Shown here piece after piece: positions 1 to 12,752 of a stretch of DNA of 64,000 nucleotides (positions are counted from its first letter, which is position 1; the number at the start of each line of letters is the position of its first letter). Source of the DNA: Paragonimus westermani (lineage: Eukaryota; Platyhelminthes; Trematoda; Plagiorchiida; Troglotrematidae); assembly GCA_008508345.1 (NCBI GenBank), contig QNGE01003746.1, positions 1 to 64,000 of the forward strand, in the 5' to 3' direction. The notes beneath the pieces are model-generated. The model was given only the letters and a program-made list of their open reading frames with translations, was not told where the DNA came from and did no database searches. Made by a program: the position numbers and the translations under genes.

Positions 1-813
1 AATATACGACAGGACCTAGCCTCATTGAAGTTGTGGTGCAGATTGTGGCTGATGTCGTTCTCAGCGAACTAATCGAACGTCATCACTTATGGTTGTGAAT
101 TACTTCATGGCTCCCTCTCACTAGATGGTTGCGATATTGATACAGCCACTTCGGTCAAAGATTTAGGAGTGCGTTACTTAGGCTCCTTTAATTTCTCTGA
201 ACAAGTATGCTTCCAGGTAGAAAAAACTAGAAGAACAATAGGCTGTATCAAAAAGTTGTTCAGTCTGCCAGCTGCGAAGCCGGCTCTCCACAAAATGTGT
301 GCTTGGCCTTAACTCGAGTATTGCACTTTCACTTACTGTCATCAACGCAAGTCTGATAGGCTTGTGTTAAAAAACCTTCAATGATCATTCACCAAAAGCT
401 TATTAGGACATTCTTCTTCGCCCAACTACAGACAGTGCTGTGAAAAACTTGGCAATGATCCATTTTGGCTGCGTGGACTAAAGTTGACCCTGACGCTGCT
501 GTATAAACTCATACATTCGGATGTTATTACCACAGAGTTTACCGTCCGCTTTCAACACAGCCCTCTATATAGTCTAAGAAGTGATGGTTCCACCTTGCCA
601 ACCCTGATATCCCAGAAAAGTATACGTGCGAACTTCTTCCTTGTAAAGTAGTCCTACATTTGGAATCAACTTCCAAATGAAGTTAGAGCCAGTAACAACA
701 TTCAGCGTTCTAAAAAAGGTTTGAACAGCTATCTCACGTTAACAAACACAATGTCTATCTTCAAACTCTCTGTATCACTTGATGACATTTTTGAGTGTGG
801 TCCGAGAAACATT
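1..813 (+). pseudogene. LINE reverse transcriptase C-terminal fragment
   Basis: Translating from base 7 gives the tail of a CR1/Jockey-like non-LTR reverse transcriptase. It shows a WCRLWLMSF block, then VKDLGVRYLGSFNFSEQ (the post-thumb VKDLGV motif), an LEYCTF block, and near the end WNQLPNEV, the usual C-terminal W-N-x-L-P motif. At least three in-frame stops (about positions 67, 309 and 648) and frame changes break it, so it is a dead copy. Its 5' part lies outside the window. It is related to, but clearly diverged from, the LINE at 47430-51880, so it is probably another family of the same clade. Confidence 0.75.
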
Positions 814-1140
814 TAGCCGTCAGATGCGCATTACGTGGATAACCACCCTGCTGTCTAACTCCCCTCGATATGTGAACGCGGCGCTTTATAGTAAGTACAG
901 AAGAACGGCGTCAAGTAAGCTTTAGTTATCAAACGCTCATTTAATGCGGCTCTCCAAACCGTATACCCGAATAAATCCCGAGTACATAACAAAATCCCAC
1001 AACAAACAGTATATAGGGTTATATATGACAATAATCATAGCAAATGTGATAATGTATCGTATGAGTTCTTTTTCAAAAAATTCCGCCACCACATTGTTTG
1101 TCATAGTGAGTGTTACATCCCTACACTGTATCAGCGGAAC
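814..1140. other. Unassigned stretch between two LINE tails
   Basis: No recognisable coding or RNA feature. The short open frames on both strands have no motif I can assign. It may include LINE 3' untranslated sequence. Confidence 0.3.
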
Positions 1141-1665
1141 GTGAGCTATTTGAGCCGTTTCCATGTTCAGTGTCTGAGGCGCATCTTGGGTATTCGGTGG
1201 TCGGACATGATTCCGAACACTGAGGTACTACAGCGAGCGGACAAGGACGAGATGGAAGCCACGCTGATACTGAACCAGCTCCGTTGGCCCGGTCACGTCC
1301 GTCGGATGAACGATGACTGTATCTCTAAGCAGCTATTGCACGGACAAATGAAAACAGGAAAGCTAAATTCCGGTGGTCAGAAGCGGAGGTACCAGGATGT
1401 TGTGCAGGTAAGTCTTTCACGTTGTAACATTGATTTTAGATGTTGGGAAGATTTGGCGTTGAACAGGACGGCCTGAAGGAATACGGTTTGGGTGAGCGTC
1501 CGAGCGTTCAACGAGCAACTATTGCGTGGTCGCGAGCGGAAGCGTGCGGTACGCAAAGGAACCATGGGTACCATAGGTCGCGGTGACGTGACTATATGGC
1601 GTTGCGATGTGTGCGGCCGCTAATGCGCTGGACGTTTGGGTTTAGTAGGCCACCAACGTACTCAT
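1141..1665 (+). pseudogene. LINE endonuclease/RT C-terminal domain with zinc finger
   Basis: This reading frame carries the hallmark C-terminal region of a large class of non-LTR retrotransposon polyproteins. The block HVQCLRRILGIRW is followed by NQLRWPGHVRRMNDD and a GGQKRRYQD segment. After a frameshift near 1476 it continues to a terminal zinc finger reading CDVCGR, stop, CAGRLGLVGHQRTH (about 1606-1665). This is the usual C-x2-C...H-x3-H arrangement at the end of these proteins. At least one frameshift and an in-frame TAA inside the finger make it a pseudogene. It differs in type from the LINE tail at 1-813, so the two are not one element. Confidence 0.78.
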
Positions 1666-4600
1666 AGTACCCCGTCGGCGAAGAGGCGGAGAGTACGTTA
1701 GGCTCAGGTAGGCCATATCAGTTTATCCATTCTACTTCTGTTAACGACTGCATCGGACAACATCCTGGTCATTGACAACTAATCCGCTCTTTCTTTCAGA
1801 AACTTGAGTGTCTGTGGTCTTCTATCCATTCGTTTCTTCGGCTTTGTCGGTGTATTGTATGATGAATTGTCTGCCTGGCTTTTCATAGTACAATGAGAAC
1901 TTTGCTTTTCATCCCTATCTTCTTTAGATTGCACTAACCTACACTCCTATACTGCAAAGCTTCTTGTATTACACTTCAAAAATCTTTCTTCTCAGTGTAG
2001 ATCTCGTCATTATAGCCTCTCTCTGGTTAGTTTCCGAGAGATAGGGGTTTCCTTTCCTTATTAGTCAATCAACTGGCTAACCAGTATTGGCCGGCTGGAC
2101 AGAAAGGCCCCACTGGCACAACTCCCGGTCTTATTCCTTCGGGTTTACACTGGATACGTGGCGTGTTGGTAGAACCGCAATTGGTGCAGCACAAGCCAAT
2201 TGCAGTGATGGTTGGGCGCAGGCGTCCTTTGGCTTCGGTCACTGTGACAGGCTAATCCGAATCGAATGCCGCCAACCGTGTATGTGCCTCAATAATTCTG
2301 AGACGCTAAGTGATGGTCGAATTGATGGACGTTCCCATTAAGATGGTGGCCCGGAACTTTCTCTTTACTAAGGTTTACACGTATAGAGCCCTCTTCAGAG
2401 AGCTGTTTAGCAGATTTTCATCGCTGTTTGGCACGTTACAACTTACAGAACTGTACTCGTCCTACCATCTGCATTCAACTAAGTGGTGCTTACTCCCGCC
2501 AAGCCACGCACGTGTCACGTAGAGTGGAGAGACCGTGCACCAGTTGCAGATCGGAATTAGTGAAAACATATCAAGCTGGATCAAACGCCAGATTCCATAG
2601 CCGACCGATTTTATACCAATACCCCCGGAATCTACAAGTAATCTGTGTTGAATGTCACCTGATACCTGATGTTGACGACAACCCACCTGTCGTGGTCAAG
2701 GGGTCCAGAATCATCTGCAGGACCACCAACCTACGTCTTGTTTGATTTTGCGAGACGGTCGCCATCAGATATAACAGGCATAATGTGTGCATCTGAGAGT
2801 TTATGTTTGCCCTCTCAATATTGTGGCAGTAATGTAGGCCTTGCTCCATTCAAAGATTAACGTTACATTATCATTTATTTCTCAATTTGGTTTTGATTTG
2901 ATGAATTTAACGGTCTGTAGTAAGCATTGGTAAAGATGTGGCCGAAGTTGTCACGACATAAATCGTGCAACATGGGATTCCTGCCCCACTTCATAAATTG
3001 CTCTCATATCGGGCTTAACACAGATGGCAGAAAAATAGTTGAGAACTACGTTAAAATTGAACTGAGGTTATCAGGTTTTGTACAGCTGAGCTATGTTTAT
3101 TCATTGCCTTCGCCCTTCCTTCAACTGTTTTTTAGTTCAGATGGAGCTACAGGTGTAATTTTGACTTTTTGTTGAAGAAGAAACCATGAGATGTATTCAG
3201 TCCGTACAAGGTATTTAATCACAAAAATGTGGAACTTAAAAGTAAAATAAATAAACGGTTAACTGAAACCAAATAGATAATTACCCGTGGCTTCCCAGAC
3301 CTACTTCGAGGATCAACGCATACGTGCTGTAACTGTCAAATCCTATTGGGCACACAACAAAGGATTGCAGCAAATGTTTACTAGAGCCTCAGTAAACCCG
3401 AACACTTTCAGTTGGTTTCGCGTTGTGCTAACAAGGAGTTATGGAACCACTTCGGTTGTGGGTCTGGTCTAAGCTGAATATCTGGCAATCTGTGGCGTTT
3501 GATTTGTTTTAAGTGATACATGACCGCAATTAAAAAGAATGCACGAAATGAAATTATCTTGCATACTGCGTGATCTATCTGCACTATTCAACTTGATAAA
3601 GCGTACAAGTTGTTCTAACTTCCCAGTGAGCCATCCGATTGCATGAGGATGCGTGTTGATGCAATAATTGTTCGGGTCGACTGATTATAGAAGGAGGATA
3701 GAAATAGAATTGTTCTGCACTTTACTGTTCAGATCATAAAATTGACGGCTGGTGAGCATTTATTGCCGAGTTTACAGACAGTCGCTGGTTCTTGCCGTGC
3801 ACTGGCTTTCGTTTCAACAAGCCTGGTCGTATAGCCCAGCTTCCTCCTTGTGGAACTGTTAGGGGACCAATTCAACAAAACAATCTAGTCCGGACATTGG
3901 TGACGGCTGTTGAAATCAGTCATCATTGCAAGCCAGTCAGAGCCTCGGTGACGGCTGACTAAATCAAACATCAACAAAGCACTGAGAGGCACGTCGGACC
4001 AACAATCAGGAGACGTGAAAGTGAGCGTGGGTGTCACGCCAGCCCGAAAAACTAACGCCTATGGGAATGGACTTACTTGGCCACGAAGTGGCCTAAACAA
4101 GCAGACAGTGATTCAACAAATGGCCATATTTGGCTACTATTTCATGATTTATATGTTTACAGGCATTTTACTAATGCGAACTCATTCGAACTGGTATTTG
4201 ACAATACAACGTGTTTTTCCGCAACCGTGTCTTCTTGTTTCCGCGCAAGTAAACTAGGGGAAGCCGCATAGCAGGTCTAGCAGTCAAGCCGCATTAGAAC
4301 GTTTTGCTAGGGAAAGGCGCCTTACATCATGAACCAACCCTAAAATTACATCCACCAGGCTGGTACCAACTATTTAACATTTTTCAACTACACAGGAGTC
4401 CATACCTTATTCCTGACCGTCTGCTGTTTAGTTCAGTTCGTTCGACAGTGCAGTGGACATCCTTACCAGAGCCTTTAAAACATTGCTATACTGAAATTTG
4501 TACAGCTAGGGTTACTCGATCACGTTCAGAGTACATAAACTGTGAACTAATCGTCGCCGCGCATAAGGCCGTCAACTCACATCTGATGTTGATTGACAAC

Positions 4601-4846
4601 ATCCTGCTAGCAGCGAGCAGTTTGGCGCCAATCGTCAGCTGTGCATCACACTTCTGCCTAAATCTCATAAAGCGCATTCTGCCGTCTTACTCTTCGTCGA
4701 TGTTTCTCTGCTGACAGTAAGAAGAACGTATCTCGCGAACGCGTCAAGGCAAAAATTTTCGGGAGACCAAACAGAAAAGATGAAATCAAGGTGGAGTCAC
4801 ACGTCTCGCTCACCAACCATCGCAAAATGTTTCAGATCATTCAAAA
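1666..4846. other. Unassigned stretch, no recognised gene
   Basis: Many short open frames occur on both strands (longest 136 codons, at 4304-4714), but none has a domain or motif I recognise. A loose direct repeat (GGTGACGGCTG) occurs at about 3900 and 3949. I see no RNA gene or convincing exon. Confidence 0.3.
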
Positions 4847-5715
4847 CACTGAGTTCTCTTCATCAATAGCGATAGAAGACATACATCGCGAGATGTTAAC
4901 ATTTCGTTTACTCTCTTCAGTCACGATCGAATATATAGGAATATATAGGACATGCGGTTAGTAACACAATAAAAACAATCAACCATTGGGTTTACATGAT
5001 ACAAAGACTGGCGTTAGTTCCAGGGCAAACAAACTGCGTGAGTCAACAGTTTATGCACACAAAAAGCCGGACGGTGAGTATTGCTCAACATTGTCTCGGA
5101 GAAAGCGAGCAATTTGGGGTTCTTATTATGTAACAGAACTTGAAACGAGTTGGCCGGGTCAACAACGTGACCTGTTTCCATGATGTGCTTTGTGATGGAT
5201 GAGGTCAGATTTCGTCTCAGTCGATTTGTTGCCAATGTCCGTTGCGTCATGGGGTGTATCAACCACTTAGACATATGTTCAGCCATTCTTCGTCGTAGGC
5301 ATCGATTTGTTCTGCCGATATAGATGTCACCTCAACTGCAAGTGAACTGATAGATTACATGTGAGAGAACATTTCGGTAGGTCACGAGTACGAATTAGCT
5401 GAGTGACACTCCTAGTTGTGAGTGGCAATCGCAATTCAGCGGCAGGGAATGTGCAAGTTAGAGCAGTCTGTAATTTTTGACTTATGTCGGTTGTGATATG
5501 ATCGCCTTTGAAGGGTAGGTTCAAAAAGACCAGCTTCTTGGGAGCCGTACTCACGACAGTCTTTGTCAGTGTCTTCTGGCTATGAACATCGATGAACTTC
5601 TCCGGGTATCCGTTTGCAAGCAGTACCTTTCTTAATTTCGCCTCTTCTCCTTGTCACCACAGTCCAGCACAACAATCCCCCTGTGCTCAACGAGTCTTTT
5701 AAAACTATGGTATAT
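4847..5715 (-). pseudogene. Penelope-like element 3' fragment (GIY-YIG end, family 2)
   Basis: Read on the minus strand from about 5715, it encodes the linker and GIY-YIG endonuclease end of a PLE. KKLVFLNLPFKGD is the conserved linker motif. GDIYIGRTNRCLRRR is the YIG part of the endonuclease, followed by ITKHIMETGHVVDP and a C-terminal NTHRPAFCVHKL. A stop near 5014 precedes about 165 bp of 3' untranslated sequence ending at 4847. The frame breaks at about 5330. The reverse transcriptase core is absent (5' truncated). The same family recurs at 24969-25537, which fixes the 4847 boundary, and its untranslated end carries a hammerhead ribozyme. Confidence 0.82.
4885..4927 (-). ncRNA. Type I hammerhead ribozyme in PLE 3' end
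   Basis: Minus strand: helix I 5' arm AUCGUGA (4927-4921), core CUGAAGA, then G, a six-base loop and C, then GAAA. Helix III is AUGU/ACAU closed by UA, with the A15.1-U16.1 pair and C17 at 4892. The helix I 3' arm is UCGCGAU (4891-4885), giving seven pairs including one G-U. All invariant core bases are present and predicted cleavage is 4892/4891. Helix II is a single G-C pair, far shorter than usual. Hammerheads are known in PLE terminal repeats; activity here is inference. Confidence 0.78.
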
Positions 5716-7369
5716 GTATCAGATAAGGCAACTAATGAAGCTCAATAAAGTGTTCGATGTAAGCGGACCTTTTCAGGTTTTTTTTTAAGCCGACAGAACG
5801 GTTCAAATCGGCACATTCATTTCTTTAATGTGTAACCACTGAGACAAATGGTTCATTCAACTTGTAAGGGGTTGACCAACTAGTATCCTTCTGTTCAGAA
5901 AATGCACTCGTGAGGTTTGTGGACACAAGTGAAGCCAAAGCCTAAAAACGTATTGCACGATGAACGGAAGTTTCGCATTGACCATTGCCACAATGTTTAC
6001 ATCATCGAAATATGTCGGCTGGCGAAACATTTGTGCGAAAAGATGAGAGACGGTCTTGATCTTTATCGGCACTACAAGTGCATAAGAATAAATGGGCACA
6101 TCCTCATGCTAGGTTTGTCCTACGTGCACCGAGTGCTTGTGAATTAAGCTAAACGTTTCAAACCACCAAAGCACGGCTTTTAGAATCAAGTGATTACAAA
6201 CGATCATACAAGTGATGTGGCAACCACTCACCCTCCCTTAAAAGTTTACCTTTGAAGATATTCTAACGAATACTTTGATGCATTTAGACTCCACTCTGTT
6301 TGAAACCTATGATACACCGAAGATACCACTCATGTATATGACATTGTTTTTTTTATGACATTCTCTACATAAAAAATGATATTCTTTTTTGCGCCCTATA
6401 TTTTGTACCAACAGTGAAGATGAGTACACGGAATAATGACGCTGACGTGTATTGGGGATATAATATGACATTACCGACTGAAATCTGAACCACTGATGTC
6501 TGTCTGCGGCTGACGACTCCAGAAGGAAGTGCACAGCAACGGATTTTGTACTCCCTATGTATTCCCGCACTTTGTTCCTATCAAGGTTTACAGAGTCTTC
6601 ACTTTTGAGCTAACAAGTGTAAGTTTTTATCGTCATCTGCAATGCGGTTAAAAGGCGGGTACACAGTGAAAGGCCTTGATATTAAGTGTATATGTGCAGA
6701 CAAATGACAGACAACTTCGTCCATGCCAACCGTTGTGGTAAAATGTCTCGGATAATGCAGATGATCGTAGGATGCATACATGTATATATAATGTTTTCAA
6801 AACGAAAAATATTGCATGGCAGGGATGATTTATTGTTGATATAGCGGAGAAGTCAACTGAATTCGAGTAACGACCTCATGAAAAATACCGTATTGCCGGT
6901 TTCCATTTCCATTGAGACAAGCAGAACATCTTCATAAGTCCAGCGAGTGTATGGGCGACGGCAATAATTTAGGTAGTGGTAGACTATCAGAAACAACCAC
7001 TAGTGTTTAATGAATGACGTTTCATTAAGTGGAATTATGCTCGATAAACTAACCAAGGTTTTCCTACCAAGAATGGGTTTAACGTAGTGGGGAAAACTAC
7101 GCATATCTAGGAAACCTGTTACGCATGTTCTAAGTATCGTAAATTTAGGACGGGATTTCTACAAACAGATCAGATATCTTTTGACGAGTTCAAAATTCGT
7201 TGTTGCATCATGGATATACCCAACGAATTTCAACAAATTCCACAATCTCCAGTACACATTTATGGGGTGTAAGAACTAAGGGCCACCGACAATGCCCTCA
7301 ATTAAACCTCTGTGAAACCATTTTCTTTACATCTTTTGAGGTGGCTCTGTAAATTGGAATGTCTGCTGA
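5716..7369. other. Unassigned stretch
   Basis: No recognised coding or RNA gene. Short open frames occur on both strands (up to 87 codons at 6307-6570 minus) without identifiable motifs. Confidence 0.3.
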
Positions 7370-7535
7370 TGGGATGTGGAAAAGATTCACTTGCAAAAGT
7401 ATGGACTTCTGCTGCCTTCGAATCGGCGACACGGCATGTCTAGACGCTGCAAGTCCCCTACCAGTTGAGTTACGAAGTCACGCTGGAAGGTCACATATTT
7501 CACATTTGAACTCAGTCATCCACCCAACCCACTAT
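7370..7535 (-). repeat. tRNA-derived SINE copy 1
   Basis: The minus strand contains an internal RNA polymerase III promoter-like pair: an A-box-like AACTCAACTGGTAGGGGAC, then about 40 bases on GATTCGAAGG, which resembles a B box. The best-conserved block (7403-7517) aligns with 27994-28113 along its whole length, including the shared ends TGGACTT and CTCAGTC (plus strand). Two dispersed copies with a tRNA-like head define a SINE family. The tail and exact ends are not clear. Confidence 0.7.
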
Positions 7536-10500
7536 TACCAGTCTCAATATTCATTGCTGGCGTTGGTGTATTCCAGCGTGATCTGGCTGAGAAATCCTGC
7601 TTTGGCAGTCACTCTGATAAAATCAGTTGTTGCATTCTGTGTGAGGCAGGGGGTTGAGTGAATAACTGAGTCTAAGTATGAAATTCATTATCTTCCGGTG
7701 TAACTTTGAAGCTCGGCTGGTGAGTCGTTTGCTTCTCTTGTGCATACTGTTTCTGACACTGGTTCGAATATGACCGAAATTCAGGTTCTTCTTTCTTGGG
7801 TCCCTAATAAACTGCCGTATCCACCAGACTATCAACAGCACTGCTGATATCAGCCCAAGAGAAATTATGTGGTGTTCCATCATGATTTCATTTCACTAAT
7901 TTCGGCGTCGCTTACTTCAGTCTGTTGAAATGTGCTTCTGCCTTCCAGGTGTTAGCTGCAGATCATGAATTTCGGCCACGTAGCGATTATGTTCTTTTTC
8001 GGAATAAGCCAAATCCACCTTATTCATTAGCACACAGAGAGTTTTTCGTGTTCGTACTTATCAAGTGACGAAAATAAAAAATAATGTCAGGTAACACAGA
8101 AACCACTTTTTGGTGCACAATAACACTGGCCAAAGTATATATCTCGGATTACTTTGTTCCGGTCTATGAATCACAACGAGTGGTACATCGTTCTAATTAT
8201 TAATGCTGTAGGTCGGCCGGACCTACTAATATTATGTCGGCCCTATAACCTTTTTGTGAGATTAACTGCTTTAATTAGGTTTGTGTGCTACATTTTGCTT
8301 ATTTGCTGCAAATGACCACAAGATATTGAGTCACTTCTTAATCACAATCTTTCCTATTTGAGGATAGTCCTGAAGTCTTGTTTGGAGGCCAGTCTGGTGG
8401 CGGCTATACGGAGTGGCTGTTACCTTTTGCTTAAGCTCAAACAAATCGATGGACAGGGTAATTTTAACAGCTCAGCCAGCGCCGATCAGACGTATACATT
8501 GTACATCCTCGGACAAAGCAAGTGGTCAGAATCAGTTGTCGACTGTCACTTGGCTAACAAACATGAAAAAGAATGCAGCTGCTGCTCCCGATTTACGGCA
8601 TCGTAAAGCGCGTGTATCTTTTTTCTTATTATCCACCTATCCATATGTCTTATGCAGTATACCGTTCATTCTGCGACCAGTGGGATATCACACAAACTCG
8701 TCATGTCAGTTGACTGTCTGACCAACTGGATAACATACCCGGAACAAAATTCACGGCTGGAGAACGCGACAACGTAGTATAACTTTGCCGTGAAAACATG
8801 CAGTTTCTACGTTCGTAAATAAACCAAAATGATCGACAGCTTCCCTTACACTTTAACGGTGAGTAGAGATTATGCCAAAACAGTGAGTTACGAGAGACAG
8901 CTACGATCGTTTTAAGCTAGCTGATGTAACCATTCTGTTCGTCAGCTGACACATGAAAGCCAAAGTGAAACTACTAACGAATTAATGACGTAAATTTTCG
9001 TTGCGCATAAACGAATAACTGACCGTAGAAACTCGAAAAACTCACGTGCAGCAGTTGAATCCTCTCCACCTGGCTTTACCTCACGCGATGAATTTGTCAC
9101 GGCATTGAAGCGCTTTGTTTAATAACGAATGGATAAGCGGGATAACCAGTATGTGGTTAGAGGAACGCTCGTTCCAACCGCATGCATCTGAGGTACAACA
9201 TTTTTAAGTGCAGACTAGTTGTTTACAATGTCAGTGTATCAATTCTCACGGCAATATTTGCTTCTTCACTGTTGAAGTTTTTACATTATATAAAAGGTTA
9301 TAGATCAGTTGTGTTGTTATAACCATCCTTTTAGTCGTTAAAAAATTTTCAAGAAGAGGCAGCTGACTGCACGTCCCGATCAAATTATCAGCTGCCTTAA
9401 GTGTTTTAATTACCCTGCTTTGACATCAGTACTAAAAAAGGCCACGTAGTTTGCTTGGACCTTTGTGCTTTCGTTCAGCCATTGATTATTCGCTTTTGTA
9501 CATGAGGTGGGCGGATGACCTTGGCCCTAAAGCTGACCTATTTCTCTGTAATATTCAATAATGGGAAACGTGCCTTTGGTGAACCTTGTAACGAATAAAA
9601 GACATCGGTCACAAGTACATTTAATCATTTTCCTATTTTGGTTCCAGATAGTTAGGACCTCAGTTTCATTAAAATAGTTCACTTACTGTTAAAACTGGAA
9701 GAACCCAGATTATTCTGTCGTGTTTTCTATTACTTACAATAAATTCCCCCCCGTGAGACAAAACTTGACATGTAGTTGACAAGAATGCCAGCATTCGTAT
9801 AATTTATACTTCAACCAGTAACACTAATTTGACTGTCAAATACTTCCGTGGTGGTTCACTGTAACTACCAAATTTAGTTTTTAGATTCAGTCGGTAACGA
9901 AGCAGGTGTGTAGGGGAAGCGTATACTGTCAACTTGATCTAATCAATTCATTTTCAATCGAAACCGCCATACCCGTAGCTGGTATAAGTGGATGCCATAT
10001 TATTATCACAGGTGAATAAGCACAAGCTATTAAGGGTCAAAGACAAATGATCGTTTTGCAGTGGATGCAATTTTTCTATTCTAAGTTAGCGTCAAGCCTT
10101 AAAACACGATGACGCTCTCAAATACGTACAATACACTGGTAATTTGCAGAAAGAATTATAATTTGCATCTCATTGAAATATCACATTGATTTTAAAGAGG
10201 TTACTGGGAGTAACAGTTTTACATTTTATTCTGTGGTGAGTAGGTTACACCCAATTATTTTTTAATTGCTACATTCTTGTAGCCAATTACTGTGATAATT
10301 AGTCTATGCTTCAATAGTTAACGTAGGGTTAATGTCTGATCAGTAATTTTGAAGCAACTTATTTGTGGCTGAACGGACTGTGTTTCATCCTTGACGATAC
10401 ACAATACATGAGGGGCTAAAGCAAACACGTTTGAGGTTTCGTTATTTTACAAGTGCATTTTCTGAAACCTGGAAATATTTTCAAATGCAACTGTTGAACA

Positions 10501-10950
10501 GCTTATTTGTTTATTCGACAAACTAAAGTAAAACCTTGTACTTATACTTTTCAGAATTGATGTAACAACAAAAATCAACGCGAGTTTCTTCTCCCTAAAT
10601 TTAAGCCTTGCATATGTTGTATTGGTCACTGAGCAACTGGCCTCACAACTGAGGAAAAAGGCAGGGAATTCTGAAGGTTTTAAATACAATGTATTTAATC
10701 TAAAATTGCTCATAATACATAAGTAGTGATAAAACTGGCAAAGGCGATTAAAAAAATGTTGAATTTCAAAGTGTACTGGGGACCAGGACAATTCAGAAAA
10801 TATAGTTAGGCTCTAATGAGTACAAAGTAAGAAAACGAAAATCCAATAAAAGGTTTTTTGACATAGAGCAACTGAGTCAAACTTTTATCTTAAGAATGAG
10901 CACCACTAGCTACGCCAAACTGATGTAGATGAAAGGCAAATTTAGTAAAA
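7536..10950. other. Unassigned stretch downstream of aquaporin
   Basis: AT-rich sequence with only short, motif-free open frames. Near 10951 it should include the 3' untranslated region of the minus-strand aquaporin. I did not identify a confident polyadenylation site. Confidence 0.3.
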
Positions 10951-12711
10951 TCAGGCCAACAGCCGCATTCCTGTTTTGTCTTGTTGACTACGTTCATCCT
11001 GACTTTTCACATGACTTCCCTTGAAAGAACTACTTTGGGGTTCTTTGTCATCTTCATCCAGATGTATTCCGATTGTCACCTCATACAAGAAAGCCCCAAT
11101 AATCGCTCCAGCGTACGGACCAGCAATTGGTATCCAGAAAAAGTAATTTTTCTCGGTGAATGCACTCGTTCCCCATCCTGTATTGAGACAGCGAGAATGA
11201 ATTATACCTTATATGTGATTATCACAGATCGCATTCGCTAGTATTTGCTAGCAAATTTTAATTCAAACAATTACCAAAAAATTACGAGGTGTTCGTCACT
11301 CTGCGCACTTACGATTTCGAAGCTTTGTTGTCAAACAGTGCAATACAGTTAGTTAGCCGTTGTTATGGAATAGAGTTCACGTCGTTAATTTCACTACAAA
11401 TGAGAACTGTCCTCAGAATATTTGATTCTGGGTGATTAAAATATAATAGATTGTCGAAATTTTGATCGTTTATATCAGTGAAATGGGACAAAAACCATAC
11501 TACGCGATTTGTGTTTAATCTTTCTGGTAGATTTTACTTCTTTGTTATCCAAGGTCTGGCTATTTTTTTCGGGTTCGTTTATGACGTTTGAAACTGTGAT
11601 CAGATTTGGGTTCGATGTAAAGTACTCACTATGCGCTCAACAACTTTGTTTGGTCGGTTTGCTTTTTATGGTCGTTCAGACGAAGCCGTAAGGATCATGA
11701 TCAATCTTAAACCGACAGTTTGCAGACAGACGATAATCCGACTTACATTTGAAACATTGCAGACCACATATTGAAAACGTTCGTCAGCATATACATATAT
11801 CAGATGAAAATTCAGAATATCACTCAAATGAGGGAAGAAATGGGTGCCATGGTGGCAGCTTGGGTTTTCAACGTGACCACATTTGTCTCATATCTCCTCG
11901 CATTATATCACACACCGGAAACTATATGTTATCAGCACTCTCTATATCAACTACAAATTCTGAGGAGATCATTTCCAGTAACAGTTGCACCATGGCTCAT
12001 CGGAGGTCAGTTCACAACTATTTTTGATAATGCCTCACAACAGGTGAGATAAGCCCCACGGAAGTTGTTTAAACCATTTTGTTAAAAGCACCGAATATAC
12101 GCTGTTATTAACTCACTTCGTTGATGCAAATTAGTTACACTGCCTATTAAAGCGAGCTGTGGTACACAAATAAACTAATCAAAGTGCATTTTACTTGATT
12201 TGCTCGTAGTTTATTGATGTGTCGTATTTTTCACTGAACAGACAAGCGAGTATTCAACAAAACAATACCTGGTTTTAAAAGGAAGCAACAACGTGAAACT
12301 TCAACATTCTTTCGCCAATAAAAAGACTGTTTTCCTCTCGTCACCCAACTCAATTAATTTATATAAATCTGTAGGTACATATTGCTGTAGTGGATGGCAT
12401 TAGGCGTACTTCACTTGCGCAGGCTCACTATACTTCCCATTCAAGCGCTTTATTCTAGAATAATGAATTACCAAGAGTGGTGCATATTTTGGTTAGTCAA
12501 TATTTGAAACCAACACACATGGTGGATTTTTCGTTCAGGGGTATTCGGTGACCTTTAAAATGTCAAAAGTTTTAGTTTAAAAAATTACATAGAAATCTTG
12601 CTTATGAATTTAACACCCCATAGTTTTGAATGAAATACTACTGACCAGAATGATACTGCAAATTCTGAACAGGAGAGAATGAAATTACCAGTCACGCTTT
12701 TCATACCGCAA

Positions 12712-12752
<41 letters not shown>

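Noticed and set aside
7740..7770. GGTTCGAAT suggesting a tRNA B box.
   Set aside because: No A box at the right distance and no cloverleaf can be formed.
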